Source: Clusia tigrina | Taxonomy: Eukaryota > Arthropoda > Insecta > Diptera > Clusiidae | Reading direction: 5' to 3' | Length of the DNA: 64,000 nt | Assembly (NCBI GenBank): GCA_920105625.2 | Contig: OV050032.1 | Location: 117,164,542-117,228,541 of the forward strand | Shown: positions 24,960-38,435 of the stretch, in pieces | Numbering within the stretch: position 1 is the stretch's first letter | How the letters are laid out: every line of letters starts with the position of its first letter | Notes under the pieces: generated by a model | Database searches by the model: none | What the model was told of the DNA's origin: nothing | The model's input: only the letters and a program-made list of their open reading frames with translations | Position numbers and translations under genes: made by a program

Positions 24960-27900
24960 TTACAAGCATTTGTATGTTGCAAACTTTGATAGGTGTAGGA
25001 CGTACCGTATAGAAGTTAGGGGCGTTTGAAGTTTTATCAGTGTTTGATTTGGGACTCTAGGGTAGCATAGTTTTGAGCGATGGTTTAAATTGACAAGAGG
25101 CTCGAGTACTTTATTGTTACAAAACTTCAAGTTTTTATGACGCTCCAGTAAAAAGTTACAAGCATTTGTATGTTGCAAACTTTGATAGGTGTAGGACGTA
25201 CCGTATAGAAGTTAGGGCCATTTGAAGTTTTATCAGTGTTTGATTTGGGACTCAAGGGTAGCATAGCTTTGAGCGATGGCTTAAATTGACAAGAGGCTCG
25301 AGTACTTTATTGTTACAAAATTTCAAGGTTTTATGACGCTCCAGCAAAAAGATACAAGCATTTGTATGTTGCAAACTTTGATAGGTGTAGGACGTACCGT
25401 ATAGAAGTTAGGGCCATTTGAAGTTTTATCAGTGTTTGATTTGGGACTCAAGGGTAGCATAGCTTTGAGCGATGGCTTAAATTGACAAGAGGCTCGAGTA
25501 CTTTATTGTTACAAAACTTCATGGTTTTATGACGCTCCAGTAAAAAAATACAAGCATTTGTATGTTGCAAACTTTGATAGGTGTAGGACGTACCGTATAG
25601 AAGTTAGGGCCATTTGAAGTTTTATCAGTGTTTGATTTGGGACTCAAGGGTAGCATAGCTTTGAGCGATAGCTTAAATTGACAAGAGGCTCGAGTACTTT
25701 ATTGTTACAAAATTTCAAGGTTTTATGACGCTCCAGTAAAAAGTTACAAGCATTTGTATGTTGCAAACTTTGATAGGTGTAGGACGTACCGTAAAGAAGT
25801 TAGGGCCATTTGAAGTTTTATCAGTGTTTGATTTGGGACTCTAGGGTAGCATAGCTTTGAGCGATAGCTTAAATTGACAAGAGGCTCGAGTACTTTATTG
25901 TTACAAAATTTCAAGGTCTTATGACGCTCCAGTAAAAAGTTACAAGCATTTGTATGTTGCAAACTTTGATAAGTGTAGGACGTACCGTATAGAAGTTAGG
26001 GGCGTTTGAAGTTTTATCAGTGTTTGATTTGGGATTCTAGGGTAGCATAGTTTTGAGCGATAACTTAAATTGACAAGAGGCTCGAGTACTTCATTGTTAC
26101 AAAATTTCAAGGTCTTATGACGCTCCAGTAAAAAGTTACAAGCATTTGTATGTTGCAAACTTTGATAGGTGTAGGACGTACCGTAAAAAAGTTAGGGGCG
26201 TTTGAAGTTTTATCAGTGTTTGATTTGGGACTCTAGGGTAGCATAGTTTTGAGCGATAACTTAAATTGACAAGATGCTCGAATACTTTATTGTTACAAAA
26301 TTTCAAGGTCTTATGACGCTCCAGTAAAAAGATACAAGCATTTGTATGTTGCAAACTTTGATAGGTGTAGGACGTACCGTATAGAAGTTAGGGCCATTTG
26401 AAGTTTTATCAGTGTTTTATTTGGGACTCTAGGGTAGCATAGTTTTGAGCGATAACTTAAATTGACAAGATGCTCGAGTACTTTATTGTTACAAAATTTC
26501 AATTTTTTTATGACGCTCCAGTAAAAAGTTACAAGCATTTGTATGTTGCAAACTTTGATAGGTGTATGACGTACCGTAGAGAAGTTAGGGCCATTTGAAG
26601 TTTTATCAGTGTTTGATTTGGGACTCTAGGGTAGCATAGCTTTGAGCGATAGCTTAAATTGACAAGAGGCTCGGGTACTTTATTGTTACAAAAGTTCAAG
26701 GTTTTCTGACGCTCCAGTAAAAATATACAAGCATTTGTATGTTGCAAACTTTGATAGGTGTAGGACGTACCGTATAGAAGTTAGGGCCATTTGAAGTTTT
26801 ATCAGTGTTTGATTTGGGACTCAAGGGTAGCATAGCTTTGAGCGATAGCTTAAATTGACAAGATGCTCGAATACTTTATTGTTACAAAATTTCAAGGTCT
26901 TATGACGCTCCAGTAAAAAGATACAAGCATTTGTATGTTGCAAACTTTGATAGGTGTAGGACGTACCGTATAGAAGTTAGGGCCATTTGAAGTTTTATCA
27001 GTGTTTTATTTGGGACTCTAGGGTAGCATAGTTTTGAGCGATAACTTAAATTGACAAGATGCTGGAGTACTTTATTGTTACAAAATTTCAATTTTTTTAT
27101 GACGCTCCAGTAAAAAGTTACAAGCATTTGTATGTTGCAAACTTTGATAGGTGTAGGACGTACCGTATAGAAGTTAGGGCCATTTGAAGTTTTATCAGTG
27201 TTTGATTTGAGACTCTAGGGTAGCATAGCTTTGAGCGATAGCTTAAATTGACAAGAGGCTCGAGTACTTTATTGTTACAAAATTTCAAGGTTTTATGACG
27301 CTCCAGTAAAAAGTTACAAGCATTTGTATGTTGCAAACTTTGATAGGTGTAGGACGTACCGTATATAAGTTAGGGGCGTTTGAAGTTTTATCAGTGTTTG
27401 ATTTGGGATTCTAGGGTAGCATAGTTTTGAGCGATAACTTAAATTGACAAGAGGCTCGAGTACTTCATTGTTACAAAATTTCAAGGTCTTATGACGCTCC
27501 AGTAAAAAGTTACAAGCATTTGTATGTTGCAAACTTTGATAGGTGTAGGACGTACCGTAAAAAAGTTAGGGGCGTTTGAAGTTTTATCAGTGTTTGATTT
27601 GGGACTCTAGGGTAGCATAGTTTTGAGCGATAACTTAAATTGACAAGATGCTCGAATACTTTATTGTTACAAAATTTCAAGGTCTTATGACGCTCCAGTA
27701 AAAAGTTACAAGCATTTGTATGTTGCAAACTTTGATAGGTGTAGGACGTACCGTATAGAAGTTAAGGGCGTTTGAAGTGTTATCAGTGTTTGATTTGGGA
27801 TTCTAGGGTAGCATAGTTTTGAGCGATAACTTAAATTGACAAGAGGCTCGAGTACTTCATTGTTACAAAATTTCAAGGTCTTATGACGCTCCAGTAAAAA

Positions 27901-29100
27901 GTTACAAGCATTTGTATGTTGCAAACTTTGATAGGTGTAGGACGTACCGTAAAAAAGTTAGGGGCGTTTGAAGTTTTATCAGTGTTTGATTTGGGACTCT
28001 AGGGTAGCATAGCTTTGAGCGATGGCTTAAATTGACAAGATGCTCGAGTACTTTATTGTTACAAAATTTCAAGTTTTTATGACGCTCCAGTAAAAAGTTA
28101 CAAGCATTTCTATGTTGCATACTTTGATAGGTGTAGGACATACCGTATAGAAGTTAGGGGCGTTTGAAGTGTTATCAGTGTTTGATTTGGGACTCAAGGG
28201 TAGCATAGTTTTGAGCGATGGTTTAAATTGACAAGAGGCTCGAGTACTTTATTGTTACAAAAGTTCAAGGTTTTATGACGCTTCAGTAAAAAGTTACAAG
28301 CATTTGTATGTTGCAAACTTTGATAGGTGTAGGACGTACCGTATAGAAGTTAGGGCCATTTGAAGTTTTATCAGTGTTTGATTTGGGACTCAAGGGTAGC
28401 ATAGCTTTGAGCGATGGCTTAAATTGACAAGAGGCTCGAGTACTTTATTGTTACAAAATTTCACGGTTTTATGACGCTCCAGTAAAAAGATACAAGCATT
28501 TGTATGTTGCAAATTTGATAGGTGTAGGACGTACCGTATAGAAGTTAGGGCCATTTGAAGTTTTATCAGTGTTTGATTTGGGACTCAAGGGTAGCATAGC
28601 TTTGAGCGATGGCTTAAATTGACAAGAGGCTCGAGTACTTTATTGTTACAAAATTTCAATTTTTTTATGACGCTCCAGTAAAAAGTTACAAGCATTTGTA
28701 TGTTGCAAACTTTGATAGGTGTAGGACGTACCGTATAGAAGTTAGGGCCATTTGAAGTTTTATCAGTGTTTGATTTGGGACTCTAGGGTAGCATAGCTTT
28801 GAGCGATAGCTTAAATTGACAAGAGCCTCGAGTACTTTATTGTTACAAAATTTCAAGGTTTTATGATGCTCCAGTAAAAAGTTACAAGCGTTTGTATGTT
28901 GCAAACTTTGATAGGTGTAGGACGTACCGTAAAGAAGTTAGGGCCATTTGAAGTTTTATCAGTGTTTGATTTGGGACTCTAGGGTAGCATAGCTTTGAGT
29001 GATAGCTTAAATTGATAAGAGGCTCGAGTACTTTATTGTTACAAAATTTCAAGGTCTTATGACGCTCCAGTAAAAAGTTACAAGCATTTGTATGTTGCAA
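24960..29100. repeat. ~4.1-kb+ super-unit, copy C
   Basis: Same marker order as copy B: CTTCATGG near 25519, AAAATATACAAG near 26723, CATTTCTATG near 28105, GACGCTTCAG near 28278, TTTCACGG near 28460. It has extra whole monomers at about 26.14-26.53 kb and about 27.1-27.5 kb. The stretch 25.74-27.3 kb is closer to 18.1-19.7 kb (constant offset) than to copy B, which shows mosaic ancestry. GACGCTCCAGCAAAA near 25345 and GAAGTGTTATC near 27776 and 28168 are notable changes. Confidence 0.72.
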
Positions 29101-31432
29101 ACTTTGATAGGTGTAGGACGTACCGTATATAAGTTAGGGGCGTTTGAAGTTTTATCAGTGTTTGATTTGGGATTCTAGGGTAGCATAGTTTTGAGCGATA
29201 ACTTAAATTGACAAGAGGCTCGAGTACTTCATTGTTACAAAATTTCAAGGTCTTATGACGCTCCAGTAAAAAGTTACAAGCATTTGTATGTTGCAAACTT
29301 TGATAGGTGTAGGACGTACCGTAAAAAAGTTAGGGGCGTTTGAAGTTTTATCAGTGTTTGATTTGAGACTCTAGGGTAGCATAGTTTTGAGCGATAACTT
29401 AAATTGACAAGATGCTCGAATACTTTATTGTTACAAAATTTCAAGGTCTTATGACGCTCCAGTAAAAAGTTACAAGCATTTGTATGTTGCAAACTTTGAT
29501 AGGTGTAGGACGTACCGTATAGAAGTTAAGGGCGTTTGAAGTTTTATCAGTGTTTGATTTGGGATTCTAGGGTAGCATAGTTTTGAGCGATAACTTAAAT
29601 TGACAGGATGCTGGAGTACTTTATTGTTACAAAATTTCAATTTTTTTATGACGCTCCAGTAAAAAGTTACAAGCATTTGTATGTTGCAAACTTTGATAGG
29701 TGTAGGACGTACCGTAAAAAAGTTAGGGGCGTTTGAAGTTTAATCAGTGTTTGATTTGGGACTCTAGGGTAGCATAGCTTTGAGCGATGGCTTAAATTGA
29801 CAAGATGCTCGAGTACTTTATTGTTACAAAATTTCAAGTTTTTATGACGCTCCAGTAAAAAGTTACAAGCATTTCTATGTTGCATACTTTGATAGGTGTA
29901 GGACATACCGTATAGAAGTTAGGGGCGTTTGAAGTTTTATCAGTGTTTGATTTGGGACTCAAGGGTAGCATAGTTTTGAGCGATGGTTTAAATTGACAAG
30001 AGGCTCGAGTACTTTATTGTTACAAAAGTTCAAGGTTTTATGACGCTCCAGTAAAAAGTTACAAGCATTTGTATGTTGCAAACTTTGATAGGTGTAGGAC
30101 GTACCGTATATAAGTTAGGGGCGTTTGAAGTTTTATCAGTGTTTGATTTGGGACTCAAGGGTAGCATAGCTTTGAGCGATGGCTTAAATTGACAAGAGGC
30201 TCGAGTACTTTATTGTTACAAAATTTCACGGTTTTATGACGCTCCAGTAAAAAGATACAAGCATTTGTATGTTGCAAACTTTGATAGGTGTAGGACGTAC
30301 CGTATAGAAGTTAGGGCCATTTGAAATTTTATCAGAGTTTGATTTGGGACTCTAGGGTAGCATAGCTTTGAGCGATAGCTTAAATTGACAAGAGGCTCGA
30401 GTACTTTATTGTTACAAAATTTCAATTTTTTTATGACGCTCCAGTAAAAAGTTACAAGCATTTGTATGTTGCAAACTTTGATAGGTGTAGGACGTACCGT
30501 ATAGAAGTTAGGGCCATTTGAAGTTTTATCAGTGTTTGATTTGGGACTCTAGGGTAGCATAGCTTTGAGCGATAGCTTAAATTGACAAGAGGCTCGAGTA
30601 CTTTATTGTTACAAAATTTCAAGGTTTTATGACGCTCCAGTAAAAAGTTACAAGCGTTTGTATGTTGCAAACTTTGATAGGTGTAGGACGTACCGTATAG
30701 AAGTTAGGGGCGTTTGAAGTGTTATCAGTGTTTGATTTGGGACTCAAGGGTAGCATAGTTTTGAGCGATAACTTAAATTGACAAGATGCTCGAATACTTT
30801 ATTGTTACAAAATTTCAAGGTCTTATGACGCTCCAGTAAAAAGTTACAAGCATTTGTATGTTGCAAACTTTGATAGGTGTAGGACGTACCGTATAGAAGT
30901 TAAGGGCGTTTGAAGTTTTATCAGTGTTTGATTTGGGATTCTAGGGTAGCATAGTTTTGAGCGATAACTTAAATTGACAGGATGCTGGAGTACTTTATTG
31001 TTACAAAATTTCAATTTTTTTATGACGCTCCAGTAAAAAGTTACAAGCATTTGTATGTTGCAAACTTTGATAAGTGTAGGACGTACCGTATAGAAGTTAG
31101 GGCCATTTGAAGTTTTATCAGTGTTTGATTTGAGACTCTAGGGTAGCATAGCTTTGAGCGATAGCTTAAATTGACAAGAGGCTCGAGTACTTTATTGTTA
31201 CAAAATTTCAAGGTTTTATGACGCTCCAGTAAAAAGTTACAAGCGTTTGTAAGTTGCAAACTTTGATAGGTGTAGGACGTACCGTAAAGAAGTTAGGGCC
31301 ATTTGAAATTTTATCAGAGTTTGATTTGGGACTCTAGGGTAGCATAGCTTTGAGCGATAGCTTAAATTGACAAGAGGCTCGAGTACTTTATTGTTACAAA
31401 ATTTCAAGGTCTTATGACGCTCCAGTAAAAAG
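29101..31432. repeat. Intermediate satellite block with GACAGGATGCTGGAG monomers
   Basis: It contains two copies (near 29604 and 30977) of a monomer joined through GACAGGATGCTGGAG to a poly-T variant, a CATTTCTATG monomer near 29875, two TTTGAAATTTTATCAGAG monomers (near 30325 and 31305) and GTTTGTAAGTTGC near 31250. The GACAGGATG junction recurs near 35292, and its flanks repeat at an offset of 4314 bp (30844-31432 to 35158-35746). Confidence 0.72.
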
Positions 31433-33071
31433 TTACAAGCATTTGTATGTTGCAAACTTTGATAGGTGTAGGACGTACCGTATATAAGTTAGGGGCGTTT
31501 GAAGTTTTATCAGTGTTTGATTTGGGATTCTAGGGTAGCATAGTTTTGAGCGATAACTTAAATTGACAAGAGGCTCGAGTACTTCATTGTTACAAAATTT
31601 CAAGGTCTTATGACGCTCCAGTAAAAAGTTACAAGCATTTGTATGTTGCAAACTTTGATAGGTGTAGGACGTACCGTAAAAAAGTTAGGGGCGTTTGAAG
31701 TTTTATCAGTGTTTGATTTGGGACTCTAGGGTAGCATAGTTTTGAGCGATAACTTAAATTGACAAGATGCTCGAATACTTTATTGTTACAAAATTTCAAG
31801 GTCTTATGACGCTCCAGTAAAAAGTTACAAGCATTTGTATGTTGCAAACTTTGATAGGTGTAGGACGTACCGTATAGAAGTTAAGGGCGTTTGAAGTTTT
31901 ATCAGTGTTTGATTTGGGATTCTAGGGTAGCATAGTTTTGAGCGATAACTTAAATTGACAAGAGGCTCGAGTACTTCATTGTTACAAAATTTCAAGGTCT
32001 TATGACGCTCCAGTAAAAAGTTACAAGCATTTGTATGTTGCAAACTTTGATAGGTGTAGGACGTACCGTAAAAAAGCTAGGGGCGTTTGAAGTTTTATCA
32101 GTGTTTGATTTGGGACTCTAGGGTAGCATAGCTTTGAGCGATGGCTTAAATTGACAAGATGCTCGAGTACTTTATTGTTACAAAATTTCAAGTTTTTATG
32201 ACGCTCCAGTAAAAAGTTACAAGCATTTCTATGTTGCATACTTTGATAGGTGTAGGACATACCGTATAGAAGTTAGGGGCGTTTGAAGTTTTATCAGTGT
32301 TTGATTTGGGACTCAAGGGTAGCATAGTTTTGAGCGATGGTTTAAATTGACAAGAGGCTCGAGTACTTTATTGTTACAAAAGTTCAAGGTTTTATGACGC
32401 TCCAGTAAAAAGTTACAAGCATTTGTATGTTGCAAACTTTGATAGGTGTAGGACGTACCGTATAGAAGTTAGGGCCATTTGAAGTTTTATCAGTGTTTGA
32501 TTTGGGACTCAAGGGTAGCATAGCTTTGAGCGATGGCTTAAATTGACAAGAGGCTCGAGTAATTTATTGTTACAAAATTTCACGGTTTTATGACGCTCCA
32601 GTAAAAAGATACAAGCATTTGTATGTTGCAAACTTTGATAGGTGTAGGACGTACCGTATAGAAGTTAGGGCCATTTGAAGTTTTATCAGTGTTTGATTTG
32701 GGACTCAAGGGTAGCATAGCTTTGAGCGATGGCTTAAATTGACAAGAGGCTCGAGTACTTTATTGTTACAAAATTTCAATTTTTTTATGACGCTCCAGTA
32801 AAAAGTTACAAGCATTTGTATGTTGCAAACTTTGATAGGTGTAGGACGTACCGTATAGAAGTTAGGGCCATTTGAAGTTTTATCAGTGTTTGATTTGGGA
32901 CTCTAGGGTAGCATAGCTTTGAGCGATAGCTTAAATTGACAAGAGGCTCGAGTACTTTATTGTTACAAAATTTCAAGGTTTTATGACGCTCCAGTAAAAA
33001 GTTACAAGCGTTTGTATGTTGCAAACTTTGATAGGTGTAGGACGTACCGTATAGAAGTTAGGGGCGTTTGA
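31433..33071. repeat. Super-unit segment, middle copy of three
   Basis: The monomer order ATATAAG, CGTAAAAAAG, TTAAGGGCG, CGTAAAAAAG, CATTTCTATG, AAAAGTTCAAGG, TTTCACGG, poly-T is shared with 27314-28904 (offset about 4119 bp) and 35747-37338 (offset 4314 bp). It is the backbone of the 27-38 kb region. AAAAAAGCTAGGGG near 32071 and CTCGAGTAATTTATTG near 32558 are private. Confidence 0.78.
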
Positions 33072-33855
33072 AGTGTTATCAGTGTTTGATTTGGGACTCA
33101 AGGGTAGCATAGTTTTGAGCGATGGTTTAAATTGACAAGAGGCTCGAGTACTTTATTGTTACAAAAGTTCAAGGTTTTATGACGCTTCAGTAAAAAGTTA
33201 CAAGCATTTGTATGTTGCAAACTTTGATAGGTGTAGGACGTACCGTATAGAAGTTAGGGCCATTTGAAGTTTTATCAGTGTTTGATTTGGGACTCAAGGG
33301 TAGCATAGCTTTGAGCGATGGCTTAAATTGACAAGAGGCTCGAGTACTTTATTGTTACAAAATTTCACGGTTTTATGACGCTCCAGTAAAAAGATACAAG
33401 CATTTGTATGTTGCAAATTTGATAGGTGTAGGACGTACCGTATAGAAGTTAGGGCCATTTGAAGTTTTATCAGTGTTTGATTTGGGACTCAAGGGTAGCA
33501 TAGCTTTGAGCGATGGCTTAAATTGACAAGAGGCTCGAGTACTTTATTGTTACAAAATTTCAATTTTTTTATGACGCTCCAGTAAAAAGTTACAAGCGTT
33601 TGTATGTTGCAAACTTTGATAGGTGTAGGACGTACCGTATAGAAGTTAGGGGCGTTTGAAGTTTTATCAGTGTTTGATTTGGGACTCTAGGGTAGCATAG
33701 CTTTGAGCGATGGCTTAAATTGACAAGATGCTCGAGTACTTTATTGTTACAAAATTTCAAGTTTTTATGACGCTCCAGTAAAAAGTTACAAGCATTTCTA
33801 TGTTGCATACTTTGATAGGTGTAGGACATACCGTATAGAAGTTAGGGGCGTTTGA
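33072..33855. repeat. 4-monomer tandem duplication, copy 1 (784 bp)
   Basis: Markers in order: GAAGTGTTATCAG, AAAAGTTCAAGG with GACGCTTCAG, TTTCACGG with one-base-deleted GCAAATTTGATAG, then a poly-T (197-bp) monomer. The one-base loss and the one-base gain cancel, giving exactly 4 x 196. The same four follow at once at 33856. The parent arrangement is 28168-28700. Confidence 0.83.
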
Positions 33856-34639
33856 AGTGTTATCAGTGTTTGATTTGGGACTCAAGGGTAGCATAGTTTT
33901 GAGCGATGGTTTAAATTGACAAGAGGCTCGAGTACTTTATTGTTACAAAAGTTCAAGGTTTTATGACGCTTCAGTAAAAAGTTACAAGCATTTGTATGTT
34001 GCAAACTTTGATAGGTGTAGGACGTACCGTATAGAAGTTAGGGCCATTTGAAGTTTTATCAGTGTTTGATTTGGGACTCAAGGGTAGCATAGCTTTGAGC
34101 GATGGCTTAAATTGACAAGAGGCTCGAGTACTTTATTGTTACAAAATTTCACGGTTTTATGACGCTCCAGTAAAAAGATACAAGCATTTGTATGTTGCAA
34201 ATTTGATAGGTGTAGGACGTACCGTATAGAAGTTAGGGCCATTTGAAGTTTTATCAGTGTTTGATTTGGGACTCAAGGGTAGCATAGCTTTGAGCGATGG
34301 CTTAAATTGACAAGAGGCTCGAGTACTTTATTGTAACAAAATTTCAATTTTTTTATAACGCTCCAGTAAAAAGTTACAAGCATTTATATGTTGCAAACTT
34401 TGATAGGTGTAGGACGTACCGTATAGAAGTTAGGGCCATTTGAAGTTTTATCAGTGTTTGATTTGGGACTCTAGGGTAGCATAGCTTTGAGCGATAGCTT
34501 AAATTGACAAGAGGCTCGAGTACTTTATTGTTACAAAATTTCAAGGTTTTATGATGCTCCAGTAAAAAGTTACAAGCGTTTGTATGTTGCAAACTTTGAT
34601 AGGTGTAGGACGTACCGTAAAGAAGTTAGGGCCATTTGA
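33856..34639. repeat. 4-monomer tandem duplication, copy 2
   Basis: It has the same markers as 33072-33855 at +784 bp, including GACGCTTCAG and GCAAATTTGATAG. Private changes are ATTGTAACAAAA and TTTTTATAACGCTCC (near 34335-34360) and AAGCATTTATATG near 34382. From about 34374 the sequence also matches 28686 onward at an offset of 5688 bp. Confidence 0.83.
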
Positions 34640-37600
34640 AGTTTTATCAGTGTTTGATTTGGGACTCTAGGGTAGCATAGCTTTGAGTGATAGCTTAAAT
34701 TGACAAGAGGCTCGAGTACTTTATTGTTACAAAATTTCAAGGTCTTATGACGCTCCAGTAAAAAGTTACAAGCATTTGTATGTTGCAAACTTTGATAGGT
34801 GTAGGACGTACCGTATATAAGTTAGGGGCGTTTGAAGTTTTATCAGTGTTTGATTTGGGATTCTAGGGTACCATAGTTTTGAGCGATAACTTAAATTGAC
34901 AAGAGGCTCGAGTACTTCATTGTTACAAAATTTCAAGGTCTTATGACGCTCCAGTAAAAAGTTACAAGCATTTGTATGTTGCAAACTTTGATAGGTGTAG
35001 AACGTACCGTAAAAAAGTTAGGGGCGTTTGAAGTTTTATCAGTGTTTGATTTGAGACTCTAGGGTAGCATAGTTTTGAGCGATAACTTAAATTGACAAGA
35101 TGCTCGAATACTTTATTGTTACAAAATTTCAAGGTCTTATGACGCTCCAGTAAAAAGTTACAAGCATTTGTATGTTGCAAACTTTGATAGGTGTAGGACG
35201 TACCGTATAGAAGTTAAGGGCGTTTGAAGTTTTATCAGTGTTTGATTTGGGATTCTAGGGTAGCATAGTTTTGAGCGATAACTTAAATTGACAGGATGCT
35301 GGAGTACTTTATTGTTACAAAATTTCAATTTTTTTATGACGCTCCAGTAAAAAGTTACAAGCATTTGTATGTTGCAAACTTTGATAAGTGTAGGACGTAC
35401 CGTATAGAAGTTAGGGCCATTTGAAGTTTTATCAGTGTTTGATTTGAGACTCTAGGGTAGCATAGCTTTGAGCGATAGCTTAAATTGACAAGAGGCTCGA
35501 GTACTTTATTGTTACAAAATTTCAAGGTTTTATGACGCTCCAGTAAAAAGTTACAAGCGTTTGTAAGTTGCAAACTTTGATAGGTGTAGGACGTACCGTA
35601 AAGAAGTTAGGGCCATTTGAAATTTTATCAGAGTTTGATTTGGGACTCTAGGGTAGCATAGCTTTGAGCGATAGCTTAAATTGACAAGAGGCTCGAGTAC
35701 TTTATTGTTACAAAATTTCAAGGTCTTATGACGCTCCAGTAAAAAGTTACAAGCATTTGTATGTTGCAAACTTTGATAGGTGTAGGACGTACCGTATATA
35801 AGTTAGGGGCGTTTGAAGTTTTATCAGTGTTTGATTTGGGATTCTAGGGTAGCATAGTTTTGAGCGATAACTTAAATTGACAAGAGGCTCGAGTACTTCA
35901 TTGTTACAAAATTTCAAGGTCTTATGACGCTCCAGTAAAAAGTTACAAGCATTTGTATGTTGCAAACTTTGATAGGTGTAGGACGTACCGTAAAAAAGTT
36001 AGGGGCGTTTGAAGTTTTATCAGTGTTTGATTTGGGACTCTAGGGTAGCATAGTTTTGAGCGATAACTTAAATTGACAAGATGCTCGAATACTTTATTGT
36101 TACAAAATTTCAAGGTCTTATGACGCTCCAGTAAAAAGTTACAAGCATTTGTATGTTGCAAACTTTGATAGGTGTAGGACGTACCGTATAGAAGTTAAGG
36201 GCGTTTGAAGTTTTATCAGTGTTTGATTTGGGATTCTAGGGTAGCATAGTTTTGAGCGATAACTTAAATAGACAAGAGGCTCGAGTACTTCATTGTTACA
36301 AAATTTCAAGGTCTTATGACGCTCCAGTAAAAAGTTACAAGCATTTGTATGTTGCAAACTTTGATAGGTGTAGGACGTACCGTAAAAAAGTTAGGGGCGT
36401 TTGAAGTTTTATCAGTGTTTGATTTGGGACCCTAGGGTAGCATAGCTTTGAGCGATGGCTTAAATTGACAAGATGCTCGAGTACTTTATTGTTACAAAAT
36501 TTCAAGTTTTTATGACGCTCCAGTAAAAAGTTACAAGCATTTCTATGTTGCATACTTTGATAGGTGTAGGACATACCGTATAGAAGTTAGGGGCGTTTGA
36601 AGTTTTATCAGTGTTTGATTTGGGACTCAAGGGTAGCATAGTTTTGAGCGATGGTTTAAATTGACAAGAGGCTCGAGTACTTTATTGTTACAAAAGTTCA
36701 AGGTTTTATGACGCTCCAGTAAAAAGTTACAAGCATTTGTATGTTGCAAACTTTGATAGGTGTAGGACGTACCGTATAGAAGTTAGGGCCATTTGAAGTT
36801 TTATCAGTGTTTGATTTGGGACTCAAGGGTAGCATAGCTTTGAGCGATGGCTTAAATTGACAAGAGGCTCGAGTACTTTATTGTTACAAAATTTCACGGT
36901 TTTATGACGCTCCAGTAAAAAGATACAAGCATTTGTATGTTGCAAACTTTGATAGGTGTAGGACGTACCGTATAGAAGTTAGGGCCATTTGAAGTTTTAT
37001 CAGTGTTTGATTTGGGACTCAAGGGTAGCATAGCTTTGAGCGATGGCTTAAATTGACAAGAGGCTCGAGTACTTTATTGTTACAAAATTTCAATTTTTTT
37101 ATGACGCTCCAGTAAAAAGTTACAAGCATTTGTATGTTGCAAACTTTGATAGGTGTAGGACGTACCGTATAGAAGTTAGGGCCATTTGAAGTTTTATCAG
37201 TGTTTGATTTGGGACTCTAGGGTAGCATAGCTTTGAGCGATAGCTTAAATTGACAAGAGGCTCGAGTACTTTATTGTTACAAAATTTCAAGGTTTTATGA
37301 CGCTCCAGTAAAAAGTTACAAGCGTTTGTATGTTGCAAACTTTGATAGGTGTAGGACGTACCGTAAAGAAGTTAGGGCCATTTGAAGTTTTATCAGTGTT
37401 TGATTTGGGACTCTAGGGTAGCATAGCTTTGAGTGATAGCTTAAATTGACAAGAGGCTCGAGTACTTTATTGTTACAAAATTTCAAGGTCTTATGACGCT
37501 CCAGTAAAAAGTTACAAGCATTTGTATGTTGCAAACTTTGATAGGTGTAGGACGTACCGTATATAAGTTAGGGGCGTTTGAAGTTTTATCAGTGTTTGAT

Positions 37601-38435
37601 TTGGGATTCTAGGGTAGCATAGTTTTGAGCGATAACTTAAATTGACAAGAGGCTCGAGTACTTCATTGTTACAAAATTTCAAGGTCTTATGACGCTCCAG
37701 TAAAAAGTTACAAGCATTTGTATGTTGCAAACTTTGATAGGTGTAGGACGTACCGTAAAAAAGTTAGGGGCGTTTGAAGTTTTATCAGTGTTTGATTTGA
37801 GACTCTAGGGTAGCATAGTTTTGAGCGATAACTTAAATTGACAAGATGCTCGAATACTTTATTGTTACAAAATTTCAAGGTCTTATGACGCTCCAGTAAA
37901 AAGTTACAAGCATTTGTATGTTGCAAACTTTGATAGGTGTAGGACGTACCGTATAGAAGTTAAGGGCGTTTGAAGTTTTATCAGTGTTTGATTTGGGATT
38001 CTAGGATAGAATAGTTTTGAGCGATAACTTAAATTGACAAGAGGCTCGAGTACTTCATTGTTACAAAATTTCAAGGTCTTATGACGCTCCAGTAAAAAGT
38101 TACAAGCATTTGTATGTTGCAAACTTTGATAGGTGTAGGACGTACCGTAAAAAAGTTAGGGGCGTTTGAAGTTTTATCAGTGTTTGATTTGGGACTCTAG
38201 GGTAGCATAGCTTTGAGCGATGGCTTAAATTGACAAGATGCTCGAGTACTTTATTGTTACAAAATTTCAAGTTTTTATGACGCTCCAGTAAAAAGTTACA
38301 AGCATTTGTATGTTGCAAACTTTGATAGGTGTAGGACGTACCGTATAGAAGTTAGGGCCATTTGAAGTTTTATCAGTGTTTGATTTGGGACTCAAGGGTA
38401 GCATAGCTTTGAGCGATAGCTTAAATTGACAAGAG
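34640..38435. repeat. Super-unit block, last long copies of the left domain
   Basis: 34374-35364 matches 28686-29676 (offset 5688) and 37120-37926 matches 34374-35180 (offset 2746). 35158-37338 matches 30844-33024 (offset 4314). It contains the last poly-T variant of the window (near 37090) and private changes GGGACCCTAGG (near 36428), CTTAAATAGACAAGAGG (near 36266) and GGATAGAATAG (near 38005). 37.85-38.2 kb is repeated at 39.6-40.0 kb, 1764 bp away. Confidence 0.75.

Noticed and set aside
3183..37100. Poly-T monomers (TTTCAATTTTTTTATG) as transcription terminators or transposon tails
   Set aside because: The run is only seven T with no target-site duplication or inserted sequence. It replaces AAGG in the same place and adds one base, so it is a monomer subtype.
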